A DNA stretch of 64,000 nt from Syncephalis fuscata. Taxonomy: Eukaryota; Zoopagomycota; Zoopagomycetes; Zoopagales; Piptocephalidaceae. The stretch covers positions 372,001-436,000 of the forward strand of contig JAHLTZ010000018.1 of the NCBI GenBank assembly GCA_025786725.1. The letters run 5' to 3'. A program made the position numbers and the translations under genes. The notes under the pieces are model-generated. The model did no database searches. It worked only from the letters and a program-made list of their open reading frames with translations, and was not told the DNA's origin. How positions within the stretch are numbered: the first letter of the stretch is position 1; each line of letters starts with the position of its first letter. This document shows positions 13,059 to 25,561 of this stretch, piece by piece.

Positions 13059-16028
13059 TTAGTAGATATGTCTATATAGCCCTATTCTGTTCTATTACCA
13101 GATAATGCAAGTGATAATGTAGCAAATAGTGAAGATTCAGGTGCACTAATACGATATGTTTTACGTTTACTGCTATCTTCAAAATTCTCTGAAAAAACCA
13201 AATTGCCAATAGTCATGGCCAATTTCTTAACTGTATAATCACCAGTCTCTGCGTGCTATTATGGCATTAATATTAATCATGTGTATTTATTAATATTCAC
13301 TACTTACATCACAATAGACAGTTAATCGATTCAATCCTGGTGTTAATACACCTTCTCCCGTCACTAATTGTAATGACTTTTCTTCTTCACCAGTTAAATC
13401 AAGTACTACTTTATCATAAGAAAAGTCCTAATATAATATATATATATAATATAATAAATAAAAGTACATTAATCTATATGATTATTCGACTTACTAAAGT
13501 TAAAGAACTATCAAGCGATATCTCAATACCCAGTATTTGTACATCATCTGTCTTATCAAGTAAAGTCAGTTTAAACATAGGTGCTAATGGCTGAGTATCA
13601 TCTGTAAATCATTAGATAGTAGTATATACTATTAGAAACACTGTTTATTTATTAGTGAATACATATATATATACTTACCATTTAATTTCCTAGCATATTG
13701 AATAAAATCATCTGTAAATACTTTCAAATCTTCAGCATCTAATGTATCCTGTTTTTGTAGCAATTTCAAACAAAGCTGCGCATATGTAAATAATTGAATC
13801 ATATTAGTAGTTAAATGGTACAACTATATAGTAAATAGCGATATAATAAATGATAACAAGGATATTCTTCTTTTTGGTTTAATTTCTTACGACAAATAGC
13901 CAATTGACTTTGTAGAAAGCCTTCAATTAGCGGCCATCCTCGGTTATTATAGTTTTCACACAAATCATGGAATACTGTAATGGCTTAAAGGCCCGTCCTC
14001 GATATCTAATGGTAATAATAAGACATTGGTATTGACTGGTGGGCATAATACGTACAAATTAAGCGATGCAATATCTGATTGAAGAGACCAAGCCATTTGT
14101 AATTGCTTCAATTGTTCGTAGCCATCGGCAATATTCTCGGTTAATGCCTATAATACAGTTGTTATACAATTATTATACAGCTATAGATTAATACAATATT
14201 AAAACATACTAAATAGCGGTGATCAAAATCTTCTGCTGATCGGAATATTTCAGCCAATTCAGCATTCGTAATTGTATCCAACATATGAGCAATCGTCTTT
14301 GGTTCTCCCGATGTTAATTGATCCATTTCAATGAGAAGGGCGGTTTGTTTGGTAGTAATCCATAACGGATACCCAATCGATCCAACTACATCGTATTATA
14401 TATTATTAATACAACATTTGTATTTAATTAACTAACTAACCTGTTTTCGTGCTAAATAGTATAAAGAAATAATTGATTTGCGTGCACTAACATCCACGCC
14501 TTGTTCTCCAACCAATTCATAATATTTAAAAACTGCCCTTGTACACGATGAAAATACCCAATATTCTTCAAAATTATCCGGTAAACTCTCCTATTGAATA
14601 CTAGTATTAATATAATGAATACTAAACAATGGCATAACTTACTCGAAATTGCCGAATAATACGCAACATCGAATTAATAAATTCCCCGGCTCTATTACAT
14701 ATTTCTTGTGCTCGATTCAATTGTCGAAGCAATTCGCTTTGTCGAGCAAACATGTAAATTTGCAGATCAAATAATGATATAGCATTATCTTGGATTAATG
14801 TACGATATGGTTTACGAGTACTATCAAATATGTCGGCGCTATCATCGCCTGGATCACGTCCACCAAAACTACTGAACCATGCTAGAGCATTTTCTATACA
14901 AATAATAGTGATATATATATATATATTACTAATAGTCAACTTATCAAATCTACTAAATATTTACCTCGTTCTATAAGAAAATAAGATGCTTCTAGTTCAT
15001 CATATTGCATTAGTGCTTCATCGTATAAACCCAACATTTCATAGGTTTGGGCCATATTTTCCTATCATTGTATATATATATATAGTAATTAGAATATAGC
15101 CATATGATATGATTGAGACCTACTTTCATTAGAAAGAATGTACAGTAATTCCATCCTGGCATTTGACGTTGAGCATCTAATCGCCGTACATCATCTTCAT
15201 TATAGATGACATGTTGTCGGAAACTGCCCATAATGCCTTCTTTCATTTTATTGGCCAGTTCTTGCCATGTGGCATCTGAATGAGTCTCAGTAATGCGAAT
15301 CTGAATACATCTATATGAATGTAGTTAGTATATATATATATAGATATATAGATACGTATTATAGTATTTAATATGATTTACCTATCCCGTCTTGTATTGA
15401 AATCGGTACGTATTTTGTCATAGACCGTTGTTTTCATCATTAAATACTTTGATGTATTGGTACGTGCTTCTTGTTCTGTTACATGAACAATAAGCCATTC
15501 TTGTGGTTTACGCGTAGCAATAATATCGAGCCAGTCTTTAATCCGTTGTCGTAGTGTTTGGCGATATACTTCCAAATCCTATTCATATGCGCATCATTAA
15601 ACAAAGATTATCTGTGCTATAGTAGCCATCGTATGTATAATGTACGTTTAAACGTACCTCGCCTTGAACAAATAGAATATTAAGGAATGGCCGTGAGGAA
15701 AGAGATACAGGTATGGCCACTGGTGGCGTCACTTGTTCAAACGGTTCTAACTGAACACCTAACGAGTCGATAACTCGCTGTTGCTCTCTTAGCGATAGCC
15801 ATGAGAGATTACGCAGCGGAAAGAGCTTCTTGAACTCATTCTCTACGCGGCTCCAGACCTTAGTCGGGTCGGCGTCTAAGATGTTGGAGGTAGACCGCCA
15901 TCCATAGTATACAAGTATACGTAGTAGTAGTAACAGTAATAGCATTAGGAATAAGCATATTGAACTCGTTGTATATACATATATAAGTATCGACACTTAC
16001 ATGTCACTGTTACCTGCCGGTCAGTCAT
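11097..16028 (-). CDS. TRAPPC10: TRAPP II complex subunit 10 (Trs130)
   Basis: This large subunit of the TRAPP II tethering complex activates Rab GTPases at the trans-Golgi. Recognisable parts are the N-terminal PLRNLSW block, the RPFLNILFVQGE strand, WLIVHVTEQEAR, and the helical-repeat region (GWNYCTFFLMKENMAQTYEM, LGLYDEALMQYDELEA). The C-terminal immunoglobulin-like region contains EQWIIAGQKKARFTME and ends in VPTLRLRYLS...FFLDKL. Exons are many and introns short. Two points are unresolved. The first exon (MTDRQVTVT, then GTAAGT) has no clear AG acceptor before the next conserved codon near 15910. Near the 3' end an in-frame TAG at about 11325 is bypassed only by a 15-nt GT..AG segment. 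Stop at 11097-11099. Confidence 0.88.
12235..12275. repeat. Tandem repeat in a TRAPPC10 intron
   Basis: Tandem copies of a roughly 10-bp TAGATATATA unit lie inside a TRAPPC10 intron. Similar simple repeats occur in other introns: (AAT)n at about 13022-13056 and TA runs at about 12641 and 13438. They are ordinary intron microsatellites. Confidence 0.8.
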
Positions 16029-16252
16029 ACCGGATGAAGTCGTGGTGTTTAACAGTAGTGTGTGTGGGTGTGTTTAGTCAATAGTTTAATGGCTAAAATG
16101 ACAATAATACAAAACATAGACAAACGAATAAAAGTGTTTTGTCACTGTAAACACCATTCTTTTATTGGTGTTTAAATCTACTCTGTATCAATTAATACTA
16201 TTTCTATTAACACTATTACACGATTCTACCTAAACATTAAACACTATTACAG

Positions 16253-18218
16253 TTGTTGCGGTTATTACTATTTCAACGCATGACACAACCGTCTATACAC
16301 ACGGCAGTACCATTGTCACGTCATGCATGGACGAGACATTCGCCGATTACACTATGGACCGCTGTATCTGTAGTGGCAGTGGTGGCCGGTATGACCGTGG
16401 TTCTATTCAATAGTGGTAGCAGCAGCAATAGTAGCAGTAAACGTCAAAAACGTGTAAAAGCAGCGTCTAATAAGAAGCATAAAATAAAAGAGGCACCAAC
16501 GGATACTGGCAAATTGACGCGTCTTCTTCAACTACGTATTCAAGCACTAACTATTCCTGGTATCATCAATGTTGGTAATACATGTTTTCTGGCCGCAGTT
16601 ATACAGGCAGGTAGAGTGGATAGCGAATGGATATGTAAAGTTGATTAGATCTAATGAATAATATAATTGTAAATTATAAGGCATTGGCAGCCCAATCCAC
16701 TTTATTAGGATTACTTGATCAACAGTGTAAAACATCTATAACATTATTGTCAAATGGACAGCAGATAAATAGTTTTGGGTTTACAAAAACGCTATATACA
16801 TTTTTACAAGGTAATTAGTATATATATATATATATCATATACATGATATAAAATGTTAATTGAAATAGATTTAAATCAATTGTCCAAGAATAATCAAGCC
16901 TATTCTCCTACACCGCTTATTAAACTACTTGAAAGACATGCAAGCTGGCTATCAGGGCGTGAAGAACAGGTAATTGACATTAATATGATCATTGTATGAC
17001 TAAATAAATAAAATAAATAGGATGCATATGAATTATTTCAATTAATATCACAATTATTACAACAAGAATTAAATATGATACAACGTGAATTACAAGCTTA
17101 CTCTTTAACAAATATTATTCCGGTAACTTGATATATATATATATATATACTAATCAACTATTATATTATTGATTTATAACTAATAATAATGTTATAGACA
17201 ATAGAAGCAAGTGATGAAACACAATTTAAACATAAAAGTCCGTTCTGCGGTCTATTATCTAGTCAATTACAATGTGTAGATTGTGGTCAAACAGTAAGTA
17301 ATTATGTATAACATAATTTGTATGTAATAAGTCAATCTATCTAGAGCGTATTACGTCTTTATGAATTTGATAGTATTACTTTAGCATTACCCAACCAAGT
17401 AAGTAATTAAGTAGTTGTTATTATTAAATAATTTGTTTACTAGACAAATGGTAATTATATAGTGGACATGTAAATTAGAGGATTGTTTACGTACATTTGC
17501 TCGACCTGAACAAATATATGACTATGAATGTAAACGATGTTCATTACGGGCTACCCTTGAACATCTATCAACGGTCAAATCAACAAGAAAAACAAGATTG
17601 GCCATGCAAATGATTGAACAGCGCTTATCGGATACACTTGAGCCTTCACTCGTAAGCAGTGCCTTTATTATTAGCTTCAATATCTAGATTAATGATTATT
17701 AATAGGATGATTTATTAGTGCCAGTTAAGCGATGCTATAGTAGCTGTATGATGAAACAGACTGCAGTGGCCCGAGGACCTCGACTGCTATGCCTACATCT
17801 ACCACGCTCGACGCTTCTATATGGTGAAGCGGGTAAAAACAGCTGTGCCGTTTTATTTAAAGAAATACTCGATTTATCGGTGGCCTATGCCAGCAATGGC
17901 TGGTTACCATCGAGCTTATCAAAAGCATCAAGTCAATGTCCTAAAACCGATCCAACCGCATCAACATCTGGTCTATTCTATCAGTTGACGGCGGTTATTG
18001 AACATCTCGGCAGTCATACTTCAGGTCATTTTGTTACATATCGACGGGTACGAGCTACAGATTTACTGGCTAGTGTCAATGCACCCACATCTCTACCCAC
18101 CACCACTACAACAGCTGATCGATGGTTCCGTGTATCTGATCGACAAGTACAGGCCACCACCATTGATAGAGTACTTTCTGCACAAGCTTATTTACTTTTC
18201 TATGAGCAGTGCCATTAA
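16253..18218 (+). CDS. USP30/Ubp16-like ubiquitin C-terminal hydrolase with N-terminal membrane anchor
   Basis: A C19-family deubiquitinase of about 500 residues. Residues 30-52 or so (TLWTAVSVVAVVAGMTVVLF) form one membrane segment followed by a Ser/Lys-rich linker, the layout of USP30 and yeast Ubp16, which sit on the mitochondrial outer membrane. The Cys box is GIINVGNTCFLAAVIQ. A CxxC pair (LQCVDCGQ) and a second (YECKRC) suggest the zinc ribbon of USP fingers. The His box is HLGSHTSGHFVTYRR, followed by WFRVSDRQV. Catalytic Cys and His are present. Eight or so exons. The first intron fits best as GC-AG, leaving CAG before GCAGGTAG at about 16606. An alternative start is the ATG at 16280. 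The mitochondrial location is inferred. Confidence 0.85.
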
Positions 18219-18393
18219 TAAATACACAAATACACAAATACATAAATAAAATAATTATAAAGATGCGTCACAGCCATATCTCATACGTCAGCATTTTTAC
18301 ATCTGTTCACACTTTCTTTCGTCACTCACTCACTTACCACACAGCTCTTTCTTTCCTACCCACTTGTAATCAAAATAAAGCAACAGTGGCAAT

Positions 18394-19383
18394 ATGTCCG
18401 ATCGGTACAACTTTTCGTTAACTACCTTTTCACCAGCTGGTAAACTAGGACAGATCGAACATGCACTTCAAGCAGTGTCTCAGGGTGTCACCAGCGTTGG
18501 TATTCGTGGTAAGTTACAAGTAAAAGAGAGAGAGATAGAAAGACCACGTCATCATATTATGCATGCATACATACATATATACATCTACACTCCGTCCATT
18601 TACTGAGCTGACATTTGTAATTACTAGCAAATAATGGCGTGGTGATTGCAACAGAGAAGAAATCGGCTACACCGTTAGTGGATGACGCATCGTTGGAAAA
18701 GGTTTCGTTAGTATGCGATAACGTTGGTCTGGTCTATTCGGGCATGGGCCCTGATGCTCGTGTTTTGGTTAACAAAGCACGCAAAGAGGCTCAAAAGTAC
18801 AAACGACTCTACGGTGAAAATCCACCGGCTATGGTGCTAGTCCGTGAGATCGCAAACATTATGCAAGAGTATACGCAAAGCGGGTAAGTAAAACGAAATA
18901 TAGAAACGATAGAGCATATAAGTAATAGATCTATTGTAAATGCATCATAATTAGTGGTGTGCGTCCATTTGGCGTTTCATTATTGGTGGCAGGATTCGAT
19001 GAACGAGGTCCTTCTCTGTATCAGGTTGATCCATCTGGTACATATTTTGCTTGGAAGGCAAGTGCCATTGGTAAAAACATGGTAAATGCCAAGACTTTTT
19101 TGGAGAAACGGTAAGGGCTATATAATTGATGAAAGATAAACTAGATGCGATACTAATGGGTTAATAAATGAATAGATATAATGAAGAGCTTGAACTTGAA
19201 GATGCTGTGCATACAGCCATTTTAACATTGAAGGAAGGATTTGAAGGAGAAATGAACGAGCGCAACATTGAAATTGGCGTCATTGGAGGAGACGTGGCTG
19301 CTCAACAAGAAGCTGGCGAAGATATTCCATTCCGCCGATTGAGCCCCGTTGAAGTGAAAGATTATTTGGCCAACATTGCGTAA
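18394..19383 (+). CDS. PSMA2: 20S proteasome subunit alpha type-2
   Basis: This is an alpha-ring subunit of the 20S proteasome. The N-terminus [20 protein letters not shown] is the proteasome alpha signature in the alpha2 form. It continues [44 protein letters not shown] and [20 protein letters not shown], all at the expected spacing. Four exons: 18394-18509, about 18630-18883, about 18955-19110 and about 19176-19383, with stop TAA at 19381. Total length, about 240 residues, is normal. Converges on the proteasome-assembly chaperone gene PSMG2. Confidence 0.96.
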
Positions 19384-19569
19384 TTGTTGCATTTATTATC
19401 ACTATGGTAGTGCATTTAATTACTATTAAGAATCTATTCAATGAAACAATTCTTGGGTGTAATTTCGATGATTGGCAATTTGCCATGTGGCGGGTATTTT
19501 CCATGAGATAGATTGATCTAGTGAATAGTGAAATATTGGTTAATAATGATATATTGTAATTAGTAGTAA

Positions 19570-20631
19570 TTAGAGTGTTGGTAACTTGCCTTCATTGTTA
19601 GTAGACACACCAGATAATGATAACAACTGAGCCACTTTATCGGCCATTTTGAGTGCATTCTGTGTATTATCTTCAAATTGGCATATATGAGTTTATATTG
19701 ATACAGTTTATCCAACTGACTAGTAACTAACTACTAACCTCCTTCAGCTGTGTATAAGCAAAGATCCAAGACAGGCAATGGCTGATCACGGGCCGTAACT
19801 AGTAAACGACGAGAAACACCGGCACCATGCATCATAGGTATTTCATGTAGTGCCGTAATTTGATCAGCCAAGGCTGCATCATCTTCATGAATAATAGATT
19901 CCAGTGGTGTAATGGAAGCAGTAGTTGCTTGATGTAAAAGTGGCTTTAAAGATTCATGGTCACCATGAACAGTGACATAGCGAAAGTCTTTTCTATTAAT
20001 TTATATTTATATTATTGTAAATACTGATACAAACTACACTTACCCTGGTTCTCTTATATCTGCACGATAAGTAATATCCAAACTGGATAATAGTAGAATG
20101 CCTTGAATTGGCCATCTTGAGCAAATTTTAGTAAGTTGTCAACTAGACCTTGACGTTTGCCCTATCATACACACTATTACTACAGCTATCATTAATGTTT
20201 ATAACTACTTAATTACCGGTAGTTCTGGTGAACGTTGTTGTATTACAGTGAAATGTTCATTGTCAGATTGCAACACTGTTATATGTTTAATAAACTATAT
20301 TGGTTGTCTATCGCTACTAAATAGCAAACTTACCTTCTAATGCTGTTGTAATGCCTGTTTGGCCTAAAGCACACGGGTCGACACAGGCTATAGGCAGAAC
20401 GTTGGGATCATTCAAATGGCCAACTCGCTTTAGTTGGAGTGTTGTAATGAGCAAATCAGCAGTAAGTTGAGGTATACCGCCAATAGATACAGCTGGCTAT
20501 ACCAATACAATACAATTAATACACTCTATAATAAAAACTATACTTGGTTGTTATCAAGTGCCTACCACAATCAGCCAACGATTAGTAAAGCTGGGTTCAC
20601 AGCCCGTCGTTGGAACGAATGAATTGCTCAT
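19570..20631 (-). CDS. PSMG2: Proteasome assembly chaperone 2 (PAC2/Add66), one frame break
   Basis: PSMG2 works with PSMG1 in building the proteasome alpha ring. The start is MSNSFVPTTGCEPSFTNRWL (ATG at 20631). Conserved blocks follow: PAVSIGGIPQLTADLLITTL, VLPIACVDPCALG, TVIQQRSPELPGKRQGLVD, then ILLLSSLDITYRADIREPG and a C-terminal helical tail ending GKLPTL. The reading frame between the 'GQFK' and 'ILLLSSLD' blocks shifts by one base at about 20098-20104. No intron repairs it. A single missing base beside a GG pair would explain it, so sequence error is as likely as a real mutation. Its neighbour on the other strand is PSMA2, a convergent pair with related function. Confidence 0.85.
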
Positions 20632-20689
20632 GATAAAATGAAGAATAAAGTTGATGACGTATATAAATAGCTCGTAATAACCACTAACT

Positions 20690-21267
20690 AAATCTATTAA
20701 AATATGAAGCTACTGTACTTGACTCCCACATTTTTATTTATCTATTTCATTACTATAACATGTATAATATTACATTCAATATTAATTAATTCATGTATAA
20801 TTATCAATACAATAATGCAATCAATTAGTTATATTTATTATTGCTTTAATATATATATTGTTATTTATGATATTAATTGTTTGAATGCCATTTATTTAGT
20901 CAGATTGGTTATATGGAAGGTGGCTGTTTAATAAACGATATTTATACTAATTATATTAATTTTGCTCTTACATTGCAAATATGCCCAAAATACAATAATA
21001 GAAATTAGAAAATAGAAAAGACCATTAGATGCAATAATCATGCTGTACATAGATGCAATAACAACAAATGTGGAATGGCATGGAATCACAATCATATGGC
21101 TTTTATTAATATTGATCAATCTTTCTACACATGACCAACAACAACAATCAGCCTCAAATGTCTCAAAAAAATCAAATAGTATGTTACATCATTTAAATCA
21201 ATTTATTAACAATATTTTAATAGAAAGTAATATAACTATGTTGTGCATAATAACGGTATGGCTTTGA
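20690..21267. repeat. Dispersed repeat, copy A (partner at 56.1 kb)
   Basis: This noncoding stretch is homologous, in the same orientation, to 56105-56640. Shared blocks include CTATAACATGTATAATATTA, TGGCTGTTTAATAA, AAATATGCCCAAAAT and ATGCTGTACATAGAT, in the same order and at similar spacing, with many substitutions between. Short ORFs on either strand are not conserved between copies. In copy B the repeat starts right after the stop codon of a secreted kinase-like gene. Copy A lies near two kinase-like loci (22.1-25.0 kb), which suggests it is the 3' flank left from a duplicated kinase-like gene. Confidence 0.8.
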
Positions 21268-21325
21268 TTGGAACAAACTGTGCTTTGGGGGCAGATGTGG
21301 GAGTCAAAATAAAATAAAACCAGAT

Positions 21326-21965
21326 TTATTCTGTATTATTTGTATTATCATTGTTTGGCGATGCAACACTTGTGGCTAACCATTGAAGATAGCTGGGATT
21401 ACCTCCTTGGATCTATAATAATCTTAGTATAATATAACTTAAGTTGGCACATAAACTTTACCGGAAGAGCAATAACTTCTGGTACATCGTATGGATGGTG
21501 TAGATTGACGTAGTCTGTTAACGCGGCTAAACAATCAGTTGTAGTTTTTATAATTAAAATCAATTCTGTATCTTCTTCTATTGCATTCTTCCACCCTATA
21601 TTTATTGGCAATTAGCTGTGTAATATACTTTAGAACTATTGAGTCATACAGTAAATAGAAGTAATGCCAGGTATTATGGATACACATGCAGCATAGCGTA
21701 TTTGTAACAATCCATGGGCCAATTCTTTGGCAGTCTTTTCGTTTGGACAAGTAACATAAACAACTGATGCGTCTGGTGTAGTTTTTATTGCTGCGTCTTT
21801 GCCATCGAACATAATGCTAATGTTAGTAATAAATGTATTTTCAATTGGACTACAAACGACTAAAAGTGTAGAGAAGAAAAAAACTAAAAAACTAAAACAA
21901 ATGTGATAGAATATTAAAACGTAAGAATCGATTAAATACAAAACCAATATAAATGAAATACACAA
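21326..21965 (-). CDS. CutA family protein (CutA1-like)
   Basis: CutA proteins are small trimeric ferredoxin-fold proteins linked to metal tolerance; their biochemical role in eukaryotes is unclear. Conserved blocks: [35 protein letters not shown], then after an intron [20 protein letters not shown], the diagnostic [16 protein letters not shown] block, and after a second intron [14 protein letters not shown]. The end is Asn/Thr-rich and stops at 21326-21328. The N-terminus is uncertain. An upstream ATG (21965) gives a very hydrophobic leader, like the membrane leaders of some eukaryotic CutA proteins. The internal [11 protein letters not shown]et would give a soluble form. Confidence 0.86.
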
Positions 21966-22157
21966 TATTGCTACTTATTACACTGTCCTAATATCGATCA
22001 TTAAATAGTAATAGTTATGCAATCACAAAAACTGAATAACAAGATAAAGCTTAGAATTATTCGTTTATTGTTTTGAATTTTATTTATGAAAGTTACTCTA
22101 TTGTAATAAACCAAATTAAATGTAATTCAAATAGAAAATATTTCTTAATATGCATTA

Positions 22158-22990
22158 TTATGGGCAATGTTCTGGTAGCTTAAAATCTACTCTGACTTCT
22201 GCATAAGCGTTCTCAACATCGCGTAATGCCTCTTGAGCATTAGTCATGCCCATTGCCTTCATGTAGTATTGGGCAATTGCTTGATAAAAAGCTGTATTGA
22301 TATTGTTTACTTTTAGCTGCATTTGATCTGCTGGAATTCCTGCCAGATCCCAGGAATAAGTACGATCAAAGTTGGTAAACTTTACGATTCCATTCTTACT
22401 GACGCCACCGCCTAGTAAACAAGCTAATAATTAAATAAAAGACTAGTCAGTCGCTTACCATAAGTTATATTTTCGTTGTATATCCAGCCTTTTGACTTCA
22501 TGTACTTTACAGCTAATTTATAATATGTTAAAATCAGTGTCTTTTTGGGCTATCATTGCCTACCTGTTACGATTTGCTTAATTATATCTAACACCTGATC
22601 ATGATTATAATTAGGACGATTGCCTAAGAAAAAGTACTCTAATGGAGTGGTGTCCTCGTATTGCATAATGTAGCAGGTTTGTCCGTTACCTTGAGTCTTT
22701 CTAATAGGAATGCTAAAATACATTTTACCAATAGCAATATTGGCATCCTGAGGAGCACGGCCTGTGTAGAGACTCTGTATTTAAGCGGTATAAATATAAG
22801 AATAGCTAATGTCATTCAAGCATACCTCTATCACATCAAAGCTTTTTGGAAGCTTGTTGGACAATGCACATAAAGAATAGGTGTTGTCGTTCTTGTTATA
22901 ACGAGGAAGCACCGGTGTTTCTGTAAATTCTATTTGATTTGAATTATCAATTAGCGCAAGTATAAAATATGTAATGACATCAGCTATCAT
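22158..22990 (-). CDS. Kinase-fold protein without catalytic residues (pseudokinase-like), probably secreted
   Basis: Not a named family. Starting at MIADVITYFILALIDNSNQI (22990) the protein opens with a short hydrophobic segment usable as a signal peptide. A longer in-frame start exists at 23086. Later blocks resemble a protein kinase core: a hinge-like CYIMQYEDTTPLEYFF, a helix IIKQIVTAVKYMKSKGW, then IYNENITYGG where kinases have HRDxKxxN, and IVKFTNFDRTYSWD where they have the DFG strand. Neither the catalytic Asp nor the DFG Asp is kept in place. The chain ends soon after (LPEHCP), so the C-lobe is short. Four exons with normal junctions and no internal stop suggest a live gene. The kinase assignment rests on pattern only. 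Confidence 0.5.
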
Positions 22991-23575
22991 ACTTGATTTG
23001 TAATGGTCCAAGGGTATATTTGAGCCTATAGCGTTGATGCCAAAAGCACCATGCTGGCAAAAGTCATGAAAATGATTTACGATCAAAAGTCATTATGCTG
23101 GTGTATTTATAGTTTTGAGAAGATGAAGAAGCCAAGTTATTCTAAAAGAAAGGCGCTGGAGGTTGGAGAAGCAATGCAGGACTATTGAGTTGCCTAGAGT
23201 CCCTGGCATGTTTTATAGCAAAGATATGCCATGTGGCCACCAGCCATTTCTAGCTTGCACCTCTGGCATGTCCCATGTTTACCCAAATTGGTGCCTGATA
23301 CCTATTAATACTCCGGCAACCAAAATAGTTGCGCTAGTTCAAATCAATATTTCCAATATAGCATGGTCTCATTAGGTCGTAGTGGGCAAGTTTGGCTAAA
23401 GCATTCAGAATTATCATAATTGTACTAAAAAGTATCACGTTGATTTGAAACTGATACATGGCAGTTCTATTTATATGCAATAATTATTGCCAATGTAACA
23501 ACCCATCAGCTTAATCCATTTATTATCAGTTTATTAATTAAACCCCTTATGTGCAGCACTTGTTTTCGTAAATAT

Positions 23576-24951
23576 CTAAGATTTAAATGCTGTTTCAGCT
23601 AAATAAGTATCTGTTTTTGACGAAGCCTGATTAGCTGAACGCGTCAACATATCTAGCATGGCGAGAGGAGTTGGGCGATAGACTGGATCGGAGATAAGTA
23701 GTCTGATGGCTTGTGGCCCAAATGAGCGAAAACTCAGTTGTGAATCCACGTCCAATTTAATCGGCTCTTCTTGGCCACGACCAAAATAGTAGGCATCTAT
23801 CAAAACCTTGCTATAGTCGTTTCTGGACAGCGCAACCACCTTTTGTTTTTCTAAAGTAAATCCATAAAAAGGGATCCCTGTGAAGCCGGTATAGAGGGTC
23901 ATTCCGATAGCCCAAGCATCGCGTTTCAGAAGATTAACCGCTGGATAGACAATGGATTCCGGCGAGTCATATCCAAAAGTAGAACCGCGCGGTACTTGAT
24001 GCTGTACATCTTCAGCACCTTTAGATTTAGAAAGAAAAGAAACGGCGGAATAGTTGACTAGCATCAACTCTGGTTTTTCGTAATCATCTAAAAACATACA
24101 AATATCTGGTAATAGTTTAAATATAATAAGTAAAACAATAAATGTAGCTACTACAATAACTTACTATCCGGATTAATATTACTATGTGCTATACCAACAT
24201 AATGTAAAAACGAAGCCGCTAGTAATTTGGCATTAGTAAATAGATGGTGCACATTTTTTGATGTTTACCTTGGATCAACTGTTTGAAAAGCAGAGGCATA
24301 AAACAAAGCTTTTTTTCATAAGTAAGCTTTGCAGTATATTGGCCAAATGTAACTTTACTCGATTGAGTGTAATTAAACAACGCAACTTGTTTTGCGGAAA
24401 TATGTGCAAAAAACGAGCAACTCGATTAATGCCAGCCATCAAAAATGTATCTGAGCTTTGTGGACCTTGTTCAATTTTCTACATAATATTATATTAATCA
24501 ACCTTAACGATAGTTGTAATAGCCTACTTTTAATATGCTTAATTCTTTATTAATTGCTTCAATATTTTTGGTGCATTTTAATAATCCTCGAGTATTACGG
24601 AAAAAAACCATGGCAGTTGATGTTTGCTCATCGTGGTGTAACCATTCGGTAACCATTAAGCCACGCTGCCCATACGCATCGTAATCTCCGAGTCTTTAAG
24701 AGCCAATCCGTTAGGTGCATAGTCTGGCAATTGTGGACCACGACCTAACAAAATAGACGATTGCTGTGAGGGGTTATTCCATCTGCGGGAAATGGAGGTG
24801 GCTGATTCTCTTGTTTTGTAATCGACCATGGTGCTATTATGGATGGTCTCTGCACAGGTTCATCATCCATTGCCAATACAGGCATTGCTGGCCAGAACAA
24901 ATCAGTGAATAGCCAATAATAACAATAAATTTTTTCATATTGGAGCGACAA
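23576..24951 (-). pseudogene. Second kinase-like gene, pseudokinase with frame breaks in the 5' half
   Basis: The 3' exon (23576-24097) has a kinase C-lobe: GSTFGYDSPESIVYP resembles the APE segment, then RDAWAIGMTLYTGFTG (subdomain IX), and SDPVYRPTPLAMLD (the R-P block of subdomain XI). The exon before gives FLHYVGIAHSNINPDN in place of HRDxKxxN, and LMLVNYS in place of DFG, so both catalytic Asp residues are absent. Upstream, 24951-24480 keeps protein-like sequence (PPPFPADGI; LLGRGPQLPDYAPNG; LMVTEWLHHDEQTSTAMVFF), but these blocks lie in three frames with two one-base breaks near 24770 and 24690. This is either a decaying gene or a locus with sequence errors. It is related in layout to the genes at 22.2 and 54.9 kb. 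Confidence 0.55.
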
Positions 24952-25561
24952 ACAAGAAACCTAATAATGTGGTATACCATCAGATATCATTCCGTATTTA
25001 TTTTGTTTAAATTACGACTATTTCAGAATAGCACGCGAATTGCATAGATACAAGTATGAATGACTAAAATAGTGCTGATTCTGTTGATATTCGAAACAAG
25101 CACGCTCATTAACATCTGATAACCACGCATTTCATCCATAAAAGGTTACGGTGCACATTATTCAATAAACCAAAAATAAAGTACTTATTGTAATACAGTT
25201 TATTAGTTAGCATATTACACTAGATTTTCATTATTATTATTTAAAAAGTATTATGATAATCATTCCATTGGATATTTCGTAAATAACGTCGTAATATATG
25301 AAATTTATTACTGTGAGAAAACAATTGCATAAGTGTGTAAATGATCGCCAATTACGCATGCATGTAAAGGAGAATGAGCAGTAAATATTACTCCTTGCAT
25401 CGACATTCTATTTTTCTATTAACTGTATTTTATTATATATATCTTTACATTTGTCTAATTTTTTATGTTTTCTATCACCTTATTATCTATTATATATTCT
25501 TTGGCATATATATATTTACATTTGTTTGATTGTCTATTTATTTTATTAGGCAGCCGTTACC
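24952..25561. other. Intergenic; contains remains of the duplicated hydratase/secreted-protein unit
   Basis: The part from about 25180 to 25260 resembles the 3' end and flank of the hydratase gene near 30590-30660 (both contain TTGTAATA...TTTATTA...TAACATATTA-type blocks). The part from about 25340 to 25400 resembles the divergent promoter near 31560-31680 (GCATGCA, GTAAAGGAGAATGAGCA versus GTAAAGGAGAATAAGCC). No hydratase coding sequence remains between them. Confidence 0.6.

Noticed and set aside
14880..15360. TA-rich tracts as transposon ends
   Set aside because: They are short (TA)n runs inside TRAPPC10 introns with GT..AG boundaries.
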